53,351 nt of DNA from Verrucomicrobiota bacterium (GTDB lineage Bacteria; Verrucomicrobiota; Kiritimatiellia; CAJWTS01): assembly GCA_027623315.1 (NCBI GenBank), contig JAQBYD010000023.1:1-53351 (forward strand), read 5' to 3'. Shown here one piece after another: positions 32,474 through 40,516 of this stretch. The position numbers and the translations under genes are program-made. The notes beneath the pieces were generated by a model, which was given only the letters and a program-made list of their open reading frames with translations, was not told where the DNA came from and did no database searches. Every line of letters starts with the position of its first letter. Position 1 is the first letter of the stretch.

Positions 32474-34166
32474 CCCTGCCGGCAGTCCACATCCACTCCT
32501 CCTTACCGTCTTCATTCTAACCCTCCCGTACATCCCATCGGGCGCATCCGCCGAGGTGAACCTCTTCACCCCCGAGATGCAAAAACTCAAACAGACGTTC
32601 GACACCGAGACGGCGCAGCACGGTGTCTCGCGGACCAACGCCGTCGCCCAGTTCCTTGACCGGCAGATCGAGACCTACGACCAGCAACTGGCGGATCACA
32701 AGCGCACCGGCAACGTGACCAAGATGGGAATCGCCCGGACCGCGAGCCGTGCGCTGGCACAGATGAAAGAGGGACTCGCTGCCGAGAAACTGATCGCCAT
32801 GCCCGCGCGGGTCCGGCGGGAATTGAAGCCCGAATTTGCCGTGCTCGAGAGAGAACTCAAAGCACTCCAGGGGACGCACAGCGCCACGGCTTCCGCCGCG
32901 CGCAAGGTGATGTTCGATCAATTTGTCGAAGCGTGCAGGGCCCAGGATCCGGCTCTGCCCGAGCCGAGTGAACTGGAAGCGGCGTTCAACAGACTGCTTG
33001 CGACGAAGGTGCCGACGGTGACAGAGGGGCAACCCGGCGACGGCACGGCGACGGCGCCCGTGGACGATGTCCCCGAGACACCCACCGTGCTCTCTACCTC
33101 GGGCGCATCAATGGAGTGGGCCGGCATCGGTTTCCTGCAAGTCGAAGCCAACGCGATGGACCTTATGGAGATTGAGATCGCCGGCGTTCGCGAACCCTTC
33201 GAAAGCACTGGTAAGCACATGGTGAACCACGAGCCCTATACGATCCGGTACCAGCCTGTACGCGTATTCGAGCCTGTCGAGACGGCCCACTTCCAGATCA
33301 GGAGTGTGCCGGGCAAACTTCCGCTTGAGGTCTTTGAGTGGCCGGACGCGAAGAATAAATGGACCTTCTCTTTTCGCGTTCGGCCCGGTGAGGAGATTCC
33401 AAGCCAGCACGTTGTCGAGCTCATGGCGGGATATGAAGGCGTGTCCAGCCTGGCCATGATCGAAACATCTCAAACAGACACTGGCGACGGTGCGGAGCCT
33501 GTAGAAAAGCCCCGGCAAACCAATGACGTGACGCTCACCATCGGAAGCGACCCTGATGGTGCGGCGGTCTTCCTGAACGGACGGCGAGCGCATACCGACA
33601 ACCGACGCGCCGTGACGCCCTGCAGCCTCACGGTCCGCTCCGGCACCTACGACATCGTGCTCCGCAAGCACGCCTTCAAGGATGCCTTCATTAAGCGGCT
33701 CGAAATTCGGAAAGACACGACGATCCAGCGTGAAATGGAGATGAATGAGGAGATTGTGGACGAGTCGATCTCCGTATCCGCGGCACAGTCCTGGCGCAAC
33801 TCCCGGATCAAGGTCACAAAAGGAGAGACGTTCTCTATGGTCGCAAAGGGACATTGGGGATGCGGCAGCGACGGCGAACTCGTCGACGCAGCGGGTTACC
33901 CGAATGACCGGAAGTTCTTCAAGTACTACGCCAATGCGGAGGAGCATCCGCGGCAGATCACAGAGGCAAACTTCGGGGCCCTGCTGATGAGGATCGGGAG
34001 CAGCGGCCCCATTCACAAGGTGGGTTCGTCACTCAACGGCCGGGCCCAGGCATCGGGATTTCTCTACTTCGATATCAACGAATCGCCGCTCCCGTCTCAC
34101 CGTGCGGACAATCTCGGTAAACTCACGATCCTTTTTCGCAGATCGGACGCGGCCCGACGACGATAG
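32445..34166 (+). CDS. Secreted protein with PEGA and LecA-like lectin domains, last gene of the operon
   Basis: From ATG 32445 the protein has 573 residues with a signal peptide ending SGASA. Residues about 35-200 are helical. About 220-345 resemble the preceding small protein (GKHMVNHEPYTIRYQ). A PEGA domain follows at about 364-435: SDPDGAAVFLNGRRA, then VTPCSLTVRSGTYDIVLRKHAF. The end (about 445-570) resembles the PA-IL/LecA galactose-binding fold with FSMVAKGHWGCGSDGE, NFGALLMRIGSSGP and FLYFDINESP...HRADNLG, in which the calcium-binding aspartate and asparagine are kept. PEGA domains are surface-associated modules and the lectin would bind a sugar. The start overlaps the upstream gene by 29 bases, so translation is probably coupled. 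Confidence 0.75.
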   Translation: MRNLIRNLNSPAGSPHPLLLTVFILTLPYIPSGASAEVNLFTPEMQKLKQTFDTETAQHGVSRTNAVAQFLDRQIETYDQQLADHKRTGNVTKMGIARTASRALAQMKEGLAAEKLIAMPARVRRELKPEFAVLERELKALQGTHSATASAARKVMFDQFVEACRAQDPALPEPSELEAAFNRLLATKVPTVTEGQPGDGTATAPVDDVPETPTVLSTSGASMEWAGIGFLQVEANAMDLMEIEIAGVREPFESTGKHMVNHEPYTIRYQPVRVFEPVETAHFQIRSVPGKLPLEVFEWPDAKNKWTFSFRVRPGEEIPSQHVVELMAGYEGVSSLAMIETSQTDTGDGAEPVEKPRQTNDVTLTIGSDPDGAAVFLNGRRAHTDNRRAVTPCSLTVRSGTYDIVLRKHAFKDAFIKRLEIRKDTTIQREMEMNEEIVDESISVSAAQSWRNSRIKVTKGETFSMVAKGHWGCGSDGELVDAAGYPNDRKFFKYYANAEEHPRQITEANFGALLMRIGSSGPIHKVGSSLNGRAQASGFLYFDINESPLPSHRADNLGKLTILFRRSDAARRR

Positions 34167-34214
34167 CGCCCGTTCGGCACTCGGGACTCGCCACTCCCGA
34201 AACGATGGTTCGGG

Positions 34215-34943
34215 TCAACCGTACCCCAGCTTGAGCAGGTCCTGCTCGAGAAAGGAGAAGTCCAGATCCTTTCGGGCTGTCTTCCAGCGCCCGACGCTTT
34301 CGGGTCTCACGGCGATCCGCGCCAGCGCAAACCCCAGAAACTCCTCCAGCCTCCGCAGCGTGTTCTCTTGATCCAACACAAAATCCTCGAAACGAACTCG
34401 GATAACGTTCGCCGAAGCCACGGGCTGATCCATGATCTCGCTCTGGTATTTCCAGCTGATCGCACGCCGCTCGAAATCGTCACTCGTCGGGTCGTAGGGG
34501 ACACCGAAGTCCGCCAGATCGTCCGTGGTGTGCCCCGACAGAATAGAATCTCTCGGGTCACGGTACCAATGAATGTAGTACACATCGGGAAACATGCGAG
34601 CGATCCACGGGTACGCAAGCGTGGTCTCCGGAAGCTTCCAGCCCCGGAATCGATTATGATTCGCCAGGACTGGCTCGAGGTATGACTCGACGAGTTCCAC
34701 GAATTGCGGATCGATTTCGCCGGTCAACACATCGCTGAAATCCCAATCGGTCCCACCACGATGCTTCACGTAGCGCGCCAGGACTCGACACGCTTCGTAC
34801 ATGTTGTCGGGTGGCAGCATATCCGTAGACTCGTTAAGCAAGCTGCCCATATAGACACCGCTCGCCTGAAGCGTAAGCGCTATGGCACGCGTGCCGGAAT
34901 GACCACGGCCTATGACGGTTATCAGTTTAGCGGAGTCGTTCAT
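34215..34943 (-). CDS. Sulfotransferase family protein
   Basis: The 242-residue protein has the 5'-phosphosulfate-binding loop as GRGHSGTR near the N-terminus, followed by ALTLQASGVYMG, and the 3'-phosphate-binding stretch WYRDPRDSILS near residue 125. Later RVRFEDFVLDQENTLRRLEEFLG is the conserved helix-strand end of the family. These enzymes move sulfate from PAPS to a hydroxyl or amine of glycans or small molecules. The acceptor is not known. It is convergent with the PEGA/lectin gene, 48 bases apart. It lies upstream of a broken sugar aminotransferase on the same strand, so it may be a remainder of a surface-glycan locus. Confidence 0.82.
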   Translation of the reverse strand: MNDSAKLITVIGRGHSGTRAIALTLQASGVYMGSLLNESTDMLPPDNMYEACRVLARYVKHRGGTDWDFSDVLTGEIDPQFVELVESYLEPVLANHNRFRGWKLPETTLAYPWIARMFPDVYYIHWYRDPRDSILSGHTTDDLADFGVPYDPTSDDFERRAISWKYQSEIMDQPVASANVIRVRFEDFVLDQENTLRRLEEFLGFALARIAVRPESVGRWKTARKDLDFSFLEQDLLKLGYG

Positions 34944-35016
34944 GGCGGCGACACCAAGCAGCGATCAGTGAGGGGTAATTGGTGCACGGTGGTGGGTAGA
35001 CGGGAGATCGGGAGCG

Positions 35017-35040
35017 ACTTCTTACTTCTTACTTCTTACT
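35017..35040. repeat. 7-bp tandem array
   Basis: ACTTCTT is repeated three times followed by ACT, between the sulfotransferase and the broken aminotransferase. It resembles the array near 24117. Confidence 0.8.
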
Positions 35041-35055
35041 ATTCACGGCGCATCG

Positions 35056-35565
35056 CTAGACGCTCGACGTCAACACCTGTTCCGCCGCGCGATTGATTTT
35101 TTCGGCCAGGGCCTGGATGTCCGCTTCGGAGTGATCTGGACGGATCCCCACAAGCACCGTGCGCGCCAGGATGTCCAGCGATCGCGAACACATGTCCTTT
35201 GAACGGGCATCACCGCGCGTGCACGGACCGATGGCCTCCTCAACGGCGCGCGGGTCGATCATGATCGACTCGTCCACGTTCACGATGATGGGGATCGCGC
35301 CCACGGCGAGCACCGTCATCGCCGATGCCATGAAGGTGTGCGCGGGGACGATGACCTCATCGCCCGGCCCGATCTCCAACCCGATGAGTCCAGCCGTAAT
35401 CGCGTTGGTGCCGCTTGAGCACTGAACGGCATAGGTGGCCCCGGTGAATTCGGAAAGGCGGCGCTCGGAACGTCCGCATTCGCCGTCAACATTGTAACGG
35501 AAGATATCCCCACTCTCGATCACGCGCCGCACGGCGTCCGCTTCCTCTTTACCGACTCGCAACAT
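35056..35565 (-). pseudogene. DegT/DnrJ/EryC1-type sugar aminotransferase with the middle deleted
   Basis: Complete members have about 380-430 residues; this frame has 169. The first 120 residues match the N-terminal half, with CSSGTNAITAGLIGLEIGPGDEVIVPAHTF and VDESIMIDPRAVEEAIG. The sequence then jumps, around GPCTRGDARSK, to what reads as the last 45 residues of the family (SLDILARTVLVGIRPDHSEADIQALAEKIN). The whole large-domain centre, including the lysine that binds pyridoxal phosphate, is gone. The deletion is in frame and the ends look unaffected, but the protein cannot be an active aminotransferase. AGGGAG precedes the ATG. The likely ancestor acted in nucleotide-sugar amination for surface glycans. 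Confidence 0.85.
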
Positions 35566-35690
35566 ATGCGTCTCCCTATCTCCGCGGTTTCCATCGAGGT
35601 GACCTACGCAGCAACGCCGCAATGTACGTCAGGCGCTGCACTGGAGCAAACTGCAAAAGCGCGATTCTACAGGATTCCTCCGCGGCCCGG

Positions 35691-35719
35691 TTGACTTGCC
35701 CCCACGGCACGCCTAGGCT
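35691..35719 (+). promoter_or_regulatory. Candidate promoter of the ABC-exporter operon
   Basis: TTGACT (35691-35696) and TAGGCT (35714-35719) are spaced by 17 bases. The expected message start near 35726 leaves about 33 bases before the next ATG, which has GAGG ten bases upstream. Confidence 0.4.
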
Positions 35720-35758
35720 GGGAACGCTTGCCCCAACCCCCCACACGAGGCAAACCTG

Positions 35759-36160
35759 ATGTCGCCACACGAGGTGCAATGTCAACCCGTCTGCAAGATA
35801 TCCGAACTTCCCGAGGACCGGCTGCGCGCGGGGTGTTCCCCGCAAAGCCTGTGCCGGGCGCTGACCTACGCAGGTGCGCGTCGAATGGCTCGATTTCACC
35901 TGAAGAACGAAGGCGCTTGGCACGCCGTTGCGAACCTGTATTCCTATGCGCATGCCCTGTATCGAGCGTTCGAAATCTCCCCGAGTGCGGAACTGCTGCG
36001 CGGGATCTTCCATGGCGCCGTTGTCTGCACGCATTTACGCTGGCTGAATATGCCCGCGGCGCGCATCCCGCGGCGGGACGAGACCGCGGGAGAGACATGG
36101 TCGGGGCCTGCCGAGATGCTTGAGCGTGGCGAACTATTGAGCGAACGGGACGATGGCTGA
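35759..36160 (+). CDS. Unknown protein, first gene of the ABC-exporter operon
   Basis: The 133-residue protein is not recognised. It is predicted to be mostly helical and has no signal or membrane segment; cysteines occur at CQPVC, at AGC and in VVCTH. Support for it being real comes from the promoter and GAGG box upstream, the consistent codon use, and the eight-base overlap of its end with the ABC transporter start. An adaptor, a substrate-binding or a modifying role for the transported compound is possible but not shown. Confidence 0.5.
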   Translation: MSPHEVQCQPVCKISELPEDRLRAGCSPQSLCRALTYAGARRMARFHLKNEGAWHAVANLYSYAHALYRAFEISPSAELLRGIFHGAVVCTHLRWLNMPAARIPRRDETAGETWSGPAEMLERGELLSERDDG

Positions 36161-38063
36161 GGCGATGGAATCAAGCACCGACGAGGAGGACGCTAAGCCC
36201 GACGACGGCGACCCGCCCAGTACGACGGTTTCAAACTGGCCGCTGATTAAGCGTCTGCTCGCGTTGAGTTGGTCCTACCGCGCGGGTTGCCTGAAGATTC
36301 TGATCCTGCAGGTCATCGTGTTGGTGCTTGGCCTGGGCGCACTCGGTCTGAGCGGCGTAGGCATTGACTATCTTCGCCACGAGATCACACCGGGCGCCCC
36401 CGATCCCGCCTGGCCGCTCGGCCTTGCCCCTCCCGGGAATTGGAGCTCCCTCGCCGTGTTGTTGACAATCGGCGGCTCGATTGTCGTTCTCGCTCTCGCC
36501 AGCGGAATTCTCAACTACGCGTACCACGTTGCCGTCGCGGACCTCGTCAATGTGAAGATCGTCGTCGCACTGCGCAGCCGTGTCTACGACAAGCTGCAGA
36601 GGCTCAGCTTTAAATTCTTCGACTCGAACGCAAGCGGCTCCTTAATCAACCGTGCGGCGCGGGACGTACGCGCCACGGGCCAGTTCATCGACAGCGTGAT
36701 CATCACGGGCATCATCATGATGCTCTCGCTCGGCATCTACCTCACCTACATGATCTCGATCCACCCCCTGCTCACCGTAGCATGTCTCGCCACGACGCCG
36801 ATGCTGTGGGGAATATCGATCCGGTTCTCGCGACGCGTTCGACCCGCTTACCTTCAGAACCGCGGACTGGTCGACGACCTCGTGCTGGCGCTGTCCGAAT
36901 CCGTGAAAGGAATTCCGGTTATCAAGTCTTTCGCCCGCGAGGCGGAGGCAGAGCGACGCTTTCGTGACGCCAACCGGAAGGTCCTCGACCAGAGGTACTG
37001 GATCTTCGGACGTATCTCTCGGCTCAACCCGACCGTTCAGTTCATAACCCAGATCAACCTGACGATCCTCCTGCTCTATGGCGGCGTGCTGGTCATTCGT
37101 GGTGAACTCGCATTGGGCAGTGGATTGGTCGTCTTTGCCGGTCTACTCCAGCAGTTCTCCGCCCAGGTGGCGAACATCTCCTCCATTGCCAACAGCATGC
37201 AGGAAAGCCTGACGGCTGCGGAGCGGGTCTTCGAAGTCTTCGACCTGCCCATCGAGATTACCTCCCCCGTGACCCCGATCCAACTTTCGGAGGTCGAGGG
37301 GTCCGTCGAATTCGACAACGTCTCCTTCGCCTATGAGCCGCCGAACTCCGTGCTTCAGAACGTCACATTCCGTGCGAACCCCGGCGAATGCATCGCAATC
37401 CTTGGGGCCACGGGAGCCGGAAAGACCTCCGTGTTGAGCCTGATCCCCCGATTCTACGATCCCGTTCTGGGGCGTGTCTTCGTGGACGGTCACGACGTCA
37501 AGGAGCTCGACCTCGAGCAATTGCGCCGGAACATCGGCGTCGTCTTTCAGGAGAACTTCCTTTTCAGCAACACCGTCGCGGCGAACATCGCGTTCGGACA
37601 CCCCGAGGCCGCGCAGGAGCAGATCGAGCGCGCGGCGCGTGCGGCTTCCGCGCACGATTTCATCATGGAGATGAGAGACGGATACGACACGGTACTGAGC
37701 GAGGCCGGATCGGACCTGTCCGGCGGACAGCGGCAGCGCATTGCCATCGCGCGAGCCATCCTCACGGAGCCGCGCATCCTGCTTATGGACGATCCCACGG
37801 CGGCAATCGATTCCGAAACGGAAGGCGAGATCCTGGGCGCCATGCAGAACGCCATGCAGGGACGAACCACGTTTGTGGTGGCCAACCGGGTCAGCACGTT
37901 GCGGCGTGCCGACAGGATCCTCGTGTTCGATCACGGTCACATCATCCAGCAGGGCCGGCACGAGGAACTCATCGAAGAAGCGGGAGCCTACCAGGTCATG
38001 GCGAAGGCCCAGATGATCGACGCAGAAAGTCTGGACATCCTGGAGGCAGCCACCGGAACATGA
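36153..38063 (+). CDS. ABC exporter half-transporter, degenerate-site subunit
   Basis: The protein (636 residues) has six membrane helices (about 45-340) and a C-terminal ATPase domain. Walker A is GATGAGKTS at 418-426 and the signature LSGGQ at 522-526 is intact. The Walker B glutamate is replaced by aspartate (MDD, 546-547) and the switch histidine is asparagine (Asn578 in VVANRVST). These are the known changes of the degenerate site in heterodimeric exporters such as TM287/288 and BmrCD. It thus should pair with the next gene's product. Such exporters pump drugs, lipids or peptides out of the cytoplasm. Stop and start overlap (ATGA) with the next gene. Confidence 0.92.
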   Translation: MAEAMESSTDEEDAKPDDGDPPSTTVSNWPLIKRLLALSWSYRAGCLKILILQVIVLVLGLGALGLSGVGIDYLRHEITPGAPDPAWPLGLAPPGNWSSLAVLLTIGGSIVVLALASGILNYAYHVAVADLVNVKIVVALRSRVYDKLQRLSFKFFDSNASGSLINRAARDVRATGQFIDSVIITGIIMMLSLGIYLTYMISIHPLLTVACLATTPMLWGISIRFSRRVRPAYLQNRGLVDDLVLALSESVKGIPVIKSFAREAEAERRFRDANRKVLDQRYWIFGRISRLNPTVQFITQINLTILLLYGGVLVIRGELALGSGLVVFAGLLQQFSAQVANISSIANSMQESLTAAERVFEVFDLPIEITSPVTPIQLSEVEGSVEFDNVSFAYEPPNSVLQNVTFRANPGECIAILGATGAGKTSVLSLIPRFYDPVLGRVFVDGHDVKELDLEQLRRNIGVVFQENFLFSNTVAANIAFGHPEAAQEQIERAARAASAHDFIMEMRDGYDTVLSEAGSDLSGGQRQRIAIARAILTEPRILLMDDPTAAIDSETEGEILGAMQNAMQGRTTFVVANRVSTLRRADRILVFDHGHIIQQGRHEELIEEAGAYQVMAKAQMIDAESLDILEAATGT

Positions 38064-40030
38064 GCGCCTCGTCACCGGCCTTGACCCAGACGGACCGCGG
38101 TCAGTATGCGCGCGATCGCGGGACCGTGTACCGGCCGCTGCAGTTTTCGATTCTGAAACGCCTGATCACGTACATGCGCCCGCACCGCCGCACACGCCGG
38201 CGTCTCACGATTGCCGTTGTGCTCCGTGCCGTCCAGCTTCCCGCGCTCGCGTGGCTGCTGGGCGTGGTGATCGACGGCCCGATCACCGGTGGTAATGTGC
38301 GTGGTACCGTAATCGGGGCGTTCGCGTACATCGCACTGGCAGCCCTGACCCAGCTGACCCTTCATTTTCGCCAGCGACTGGCCCTGGAATTGGGCGAAGC
38401 CGTCGTGCACGATCTGCGTAACGAACTCTTCGTACACCTGATGCGCATGCCGGTCGCTTTCTTCGACCGCATGCGGCTCGGCCGAATCATCAGCCGCGTG
38501 ATTTCGGACGTGGAGGTCGTCAGGACGGGCGTTCAGAACGTTCTGTTCGTGACCATGGTCGGCGTGGGCCAGATGCTCGTAGCCGCCCTGATTATGCTCG
38601 CCTACGACCCGCCCCTGTTTCTCGTCGTCGCGAGTATGGCCCCTGTCGTGTGGGGTATACACGTGTTTTTCCGCAAGAGCTTCAGTCTCGCCACGCGCCG
38701 CGTGCAAGAGAGCATGAGCCGGGTGACGTCGACGCTGGCGGAATCCGTGAGCGGAATCCGGGTCACGCAGGGCTTCTCCAGGCAGGACGTCAACACCGGG
38801 CTCTTCCGAAGACTGGTCCATGATCACTCCGGTTACAATATGGATCAACAGCGCATCCACGGCGTCTTCCTACCGCTTCTTCAATTCAACTCGCAGTTGA
38901 TCACCGCATGCATCCTCGTCATAGGCGGATACCGTGTGCTGAGCCCTGCGTCGGAGATGACCGTGGGCCAGTTGATCCAGTTTCTCTTTCTTGCAGGCGT
39001 CTTCTTCCATCCCGTGCAAAGCCTCGGGAACCAGTATACGCATGCGATTACGGCGATGGCCGGGGCCGAGCGCATCTTTCACCTCCTGGACACCGCTCCC
39101 GAGTGGACGGACAGGCCCGGCGCGGCCGAGATCGCTGCGATGGATGGGCGCGTCCAGGTCTGTGGGCTGGGGTTTGAGTATCGCCCGGGAGAACCTGTCC
39201 TGCACAACATCGACCTCACGGCGGAAGCGGGACAAACGATCGCCATCGTGGGACCCACAGGCAGCGGTAAGAGCACCTTGGTCAAGTTGATCGCAAAACT
39301 CTACCTGCCCACCGCCGGAAAGGTTCTCGTCGATGAGCACGACATCCGTGATATCGAGAGCCAATCATTGCATCGGCACATGGGTATCATCCAACAAGAG
39401 AATTTTCTCTTCACCGGCACGGTGTTGGACAACATCCGTTTAGGCCGACCGGACGCGACCGACGAGGAGGTGGCAAAAGCGATCGAGGACCTCGGCTGCA
39501 TGGATCTCGTCGAGGCCTTACCCAACGGACTGCATGCCGAGGTTGGCGAAGGCGGAGGCTCTCTCTCCCTGGCTCAACGCCAGATCATCTGTTTCGCGCG
39601 TGCCATGCTGGCCGATCCACGCATGTTCATTCTCGACGAAGCGACGAGCTCGGTCGACTCGATGACCGAGCTCAGGTTACAGGAAGCATTGGAGCGACTG
39701 CTGCGCGGACGCACGAGCTTCGTGATCGCCCACCGCTTGAGCACAATCCGCAATGCGGACCTTGTCGTGGTGCTGGTCGATGGGCGAATCGTCGAGCGCG
39801 GCTCACACACCGAACTGCTTGAGAAGAACTGCGTGTACGCGAACCTGTATCGCAAGTTCGCGATGGATTCCGAGGCCAGAGGCAAACAGGGCGAGTGGGA
39901 GTTGCCGCCTGCGCATGACTTGGGAGGCGTCGATCCGTTCCTGGATCCGGACTGGCGGCACAGGATACACATGCAGCGGCTTCTTGTGGCGGAGGAGCGT
40001 GCTGCCTACGGCTCCGAGGAAACGAAGTGA
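38060..40030 (+). CDS. ABC exporter half-transporter, consensus-site subunit
   Basis: The 656-residue protein follows the first half-transporter with a four-base overlap; this ATG is taken because it is coupled and begins a normal N-terminus. Six membrane helices precede the ATPase domain, which has Walker A GPTGSGKST from 398, catalytic Glu527 in ILDEATSSVDS and His558 in VIAHRLST. Its signature is changed to LSLAQ (502-506). The defects of the two subunits fall on the same composite site: Walker B and histidine of the first and signature of the second. The other site is fully canonical. The pair is therefore an asymmetric heterodimer with one catalytic site. Its stop overlaps the next gene (GTGA). 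Confidence 0.92.
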   Translation: MSASSPALTQTDRGQYARDRGTVYRPLQFSILKRLITYMRPHRRTRRRLTIAVVLRAVQLPALAWLLGVVIDGPITGGNVRGTVIGAFAYIALAALTQLTLHFRQRLALELGEAVVHDLRNELFVHLMRMPVAFFDRMRLGRIISRVISDVEVVRTGVQNVLFVTMVGVGQMLVAALIMLAYDPPLFLVVASMAPVVWGIHVFFRKSFSLATRRVQESMSRVTSTLAESVSGIRVTQGFSRQDVNTGLFRRLVHDHSGYNMDQQRIHGVFLPLLQFNSQLITACILVIGGYRVLSPASEMTVGQLIQFLFLAGVFFHPVQSLGNQYTHAITAMAGAERIFHLLDTAPEWTDRPGAAEIAAMDGRVQVCGLGFEYRPGEPVLHNIDLTAEAGQTIAIVGPTGSGKSTLVKLIAKLYLPTAGKVLVDEHDIRDIESQSLHRHMGIIQQENFLFTGTVLDNIRLGRPDATDEEVAKAIEDLGCMDLVEALPNGLHAEVGEGGGSLSLAQRQIICFARAMLADPRMFILDEATSSVDSMTELRLQEALERLLRGRTSFVIAHRLSTIRNADLVVVLVDGRIVERGSHTELLEKNCVYANLYRKFAMDSEARGKQGEWELPPAHDLGGVDPFLDPDWRHRIHMQRLLVAEERAAYGSEETK

Positions 40031-40467
40031 CGTCCTGTGACACCAACATTCTCTTCCCCGCCTGTAAGGCAGGATCGGCACACTGCGAAGCAGCACGCGC
40101 GTTTCTGGAGGACCACGACCGACGCGACGCCTTATGCATCTGCGAGCAAGTGCTCCTTGAACTGTATTCCCTGCTGCGAGACCCGACCGTGTGCGAGCGT
40201 CCACTACCTGCCGCGGAGGCCGTTCGGGTCGTTCACCGATATCGCTCCAACCCGAACTGGCCGATCGTAGATGTCGTATTAGGAGGCGAAATCATGGAGA
40301 CGGTCTGGTCGCACGCCGCGAAGCCGAAGTTCCCGTACGGTCGGATCTACGATGCTCGACTTGCGGCAACCCTGCGCCACCACGGCGTAACGCGCTTCGC
40401 AACTCGTAACGAAAAGGATTTTTGTGATTTCGGATTCGATCGTGTGTGGAATCCGCTCTCGGGTTAA
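40027..40467 (+). CDS. PIN-domain ribonuclease-like protein (VapC-type), no antitoxin visible
   Basis: The 146-residue protein starts at GTG, overlapping the ABC stop by four bases. The PIN acidic residues are at Asp5 (SCDTNILF), Glu45 (VLLELY), Asp109 (RIYDARLAA) and a final Asn128/Asp131 in TRNEKDF. PIN proteins cut RNA and many are VapC toxins. A VapB antitoxin normally precedes the toxin, but here the gene in front is the ABC transporter. It may be a solitary PIN, or the antitoxin may be elsewhere. Translational coupling to an exporter is unusual. Confidence 0.82.
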   Translation: MTSCDTNILFPACKAGSAHCEAARAFLEDHDRRDALCICEQVLLELYSLLRDPTVCERPLPAAEAVRVVHRYRSNPNWPIVDVVLGGEIMETVWSHAAKPKFPYGRIYDARLAATLRHHGVTRFATRNEKDFCDFGFDRVWNPLSG

Positions 40468-40516
40468 CTTGATCCAAAATTTCAGTTCGCCCACTCACCT
40501 CCGCGGCGGTCACGAC

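Noticed and set aside
37388-38059. A longer start for the second ABC gene inside the first
   Set aside because: The extra stretch reads as an R-rich shadow of the first gene's ATPase domain; the coupled ATG at 38060 begins a normal N-terminus.
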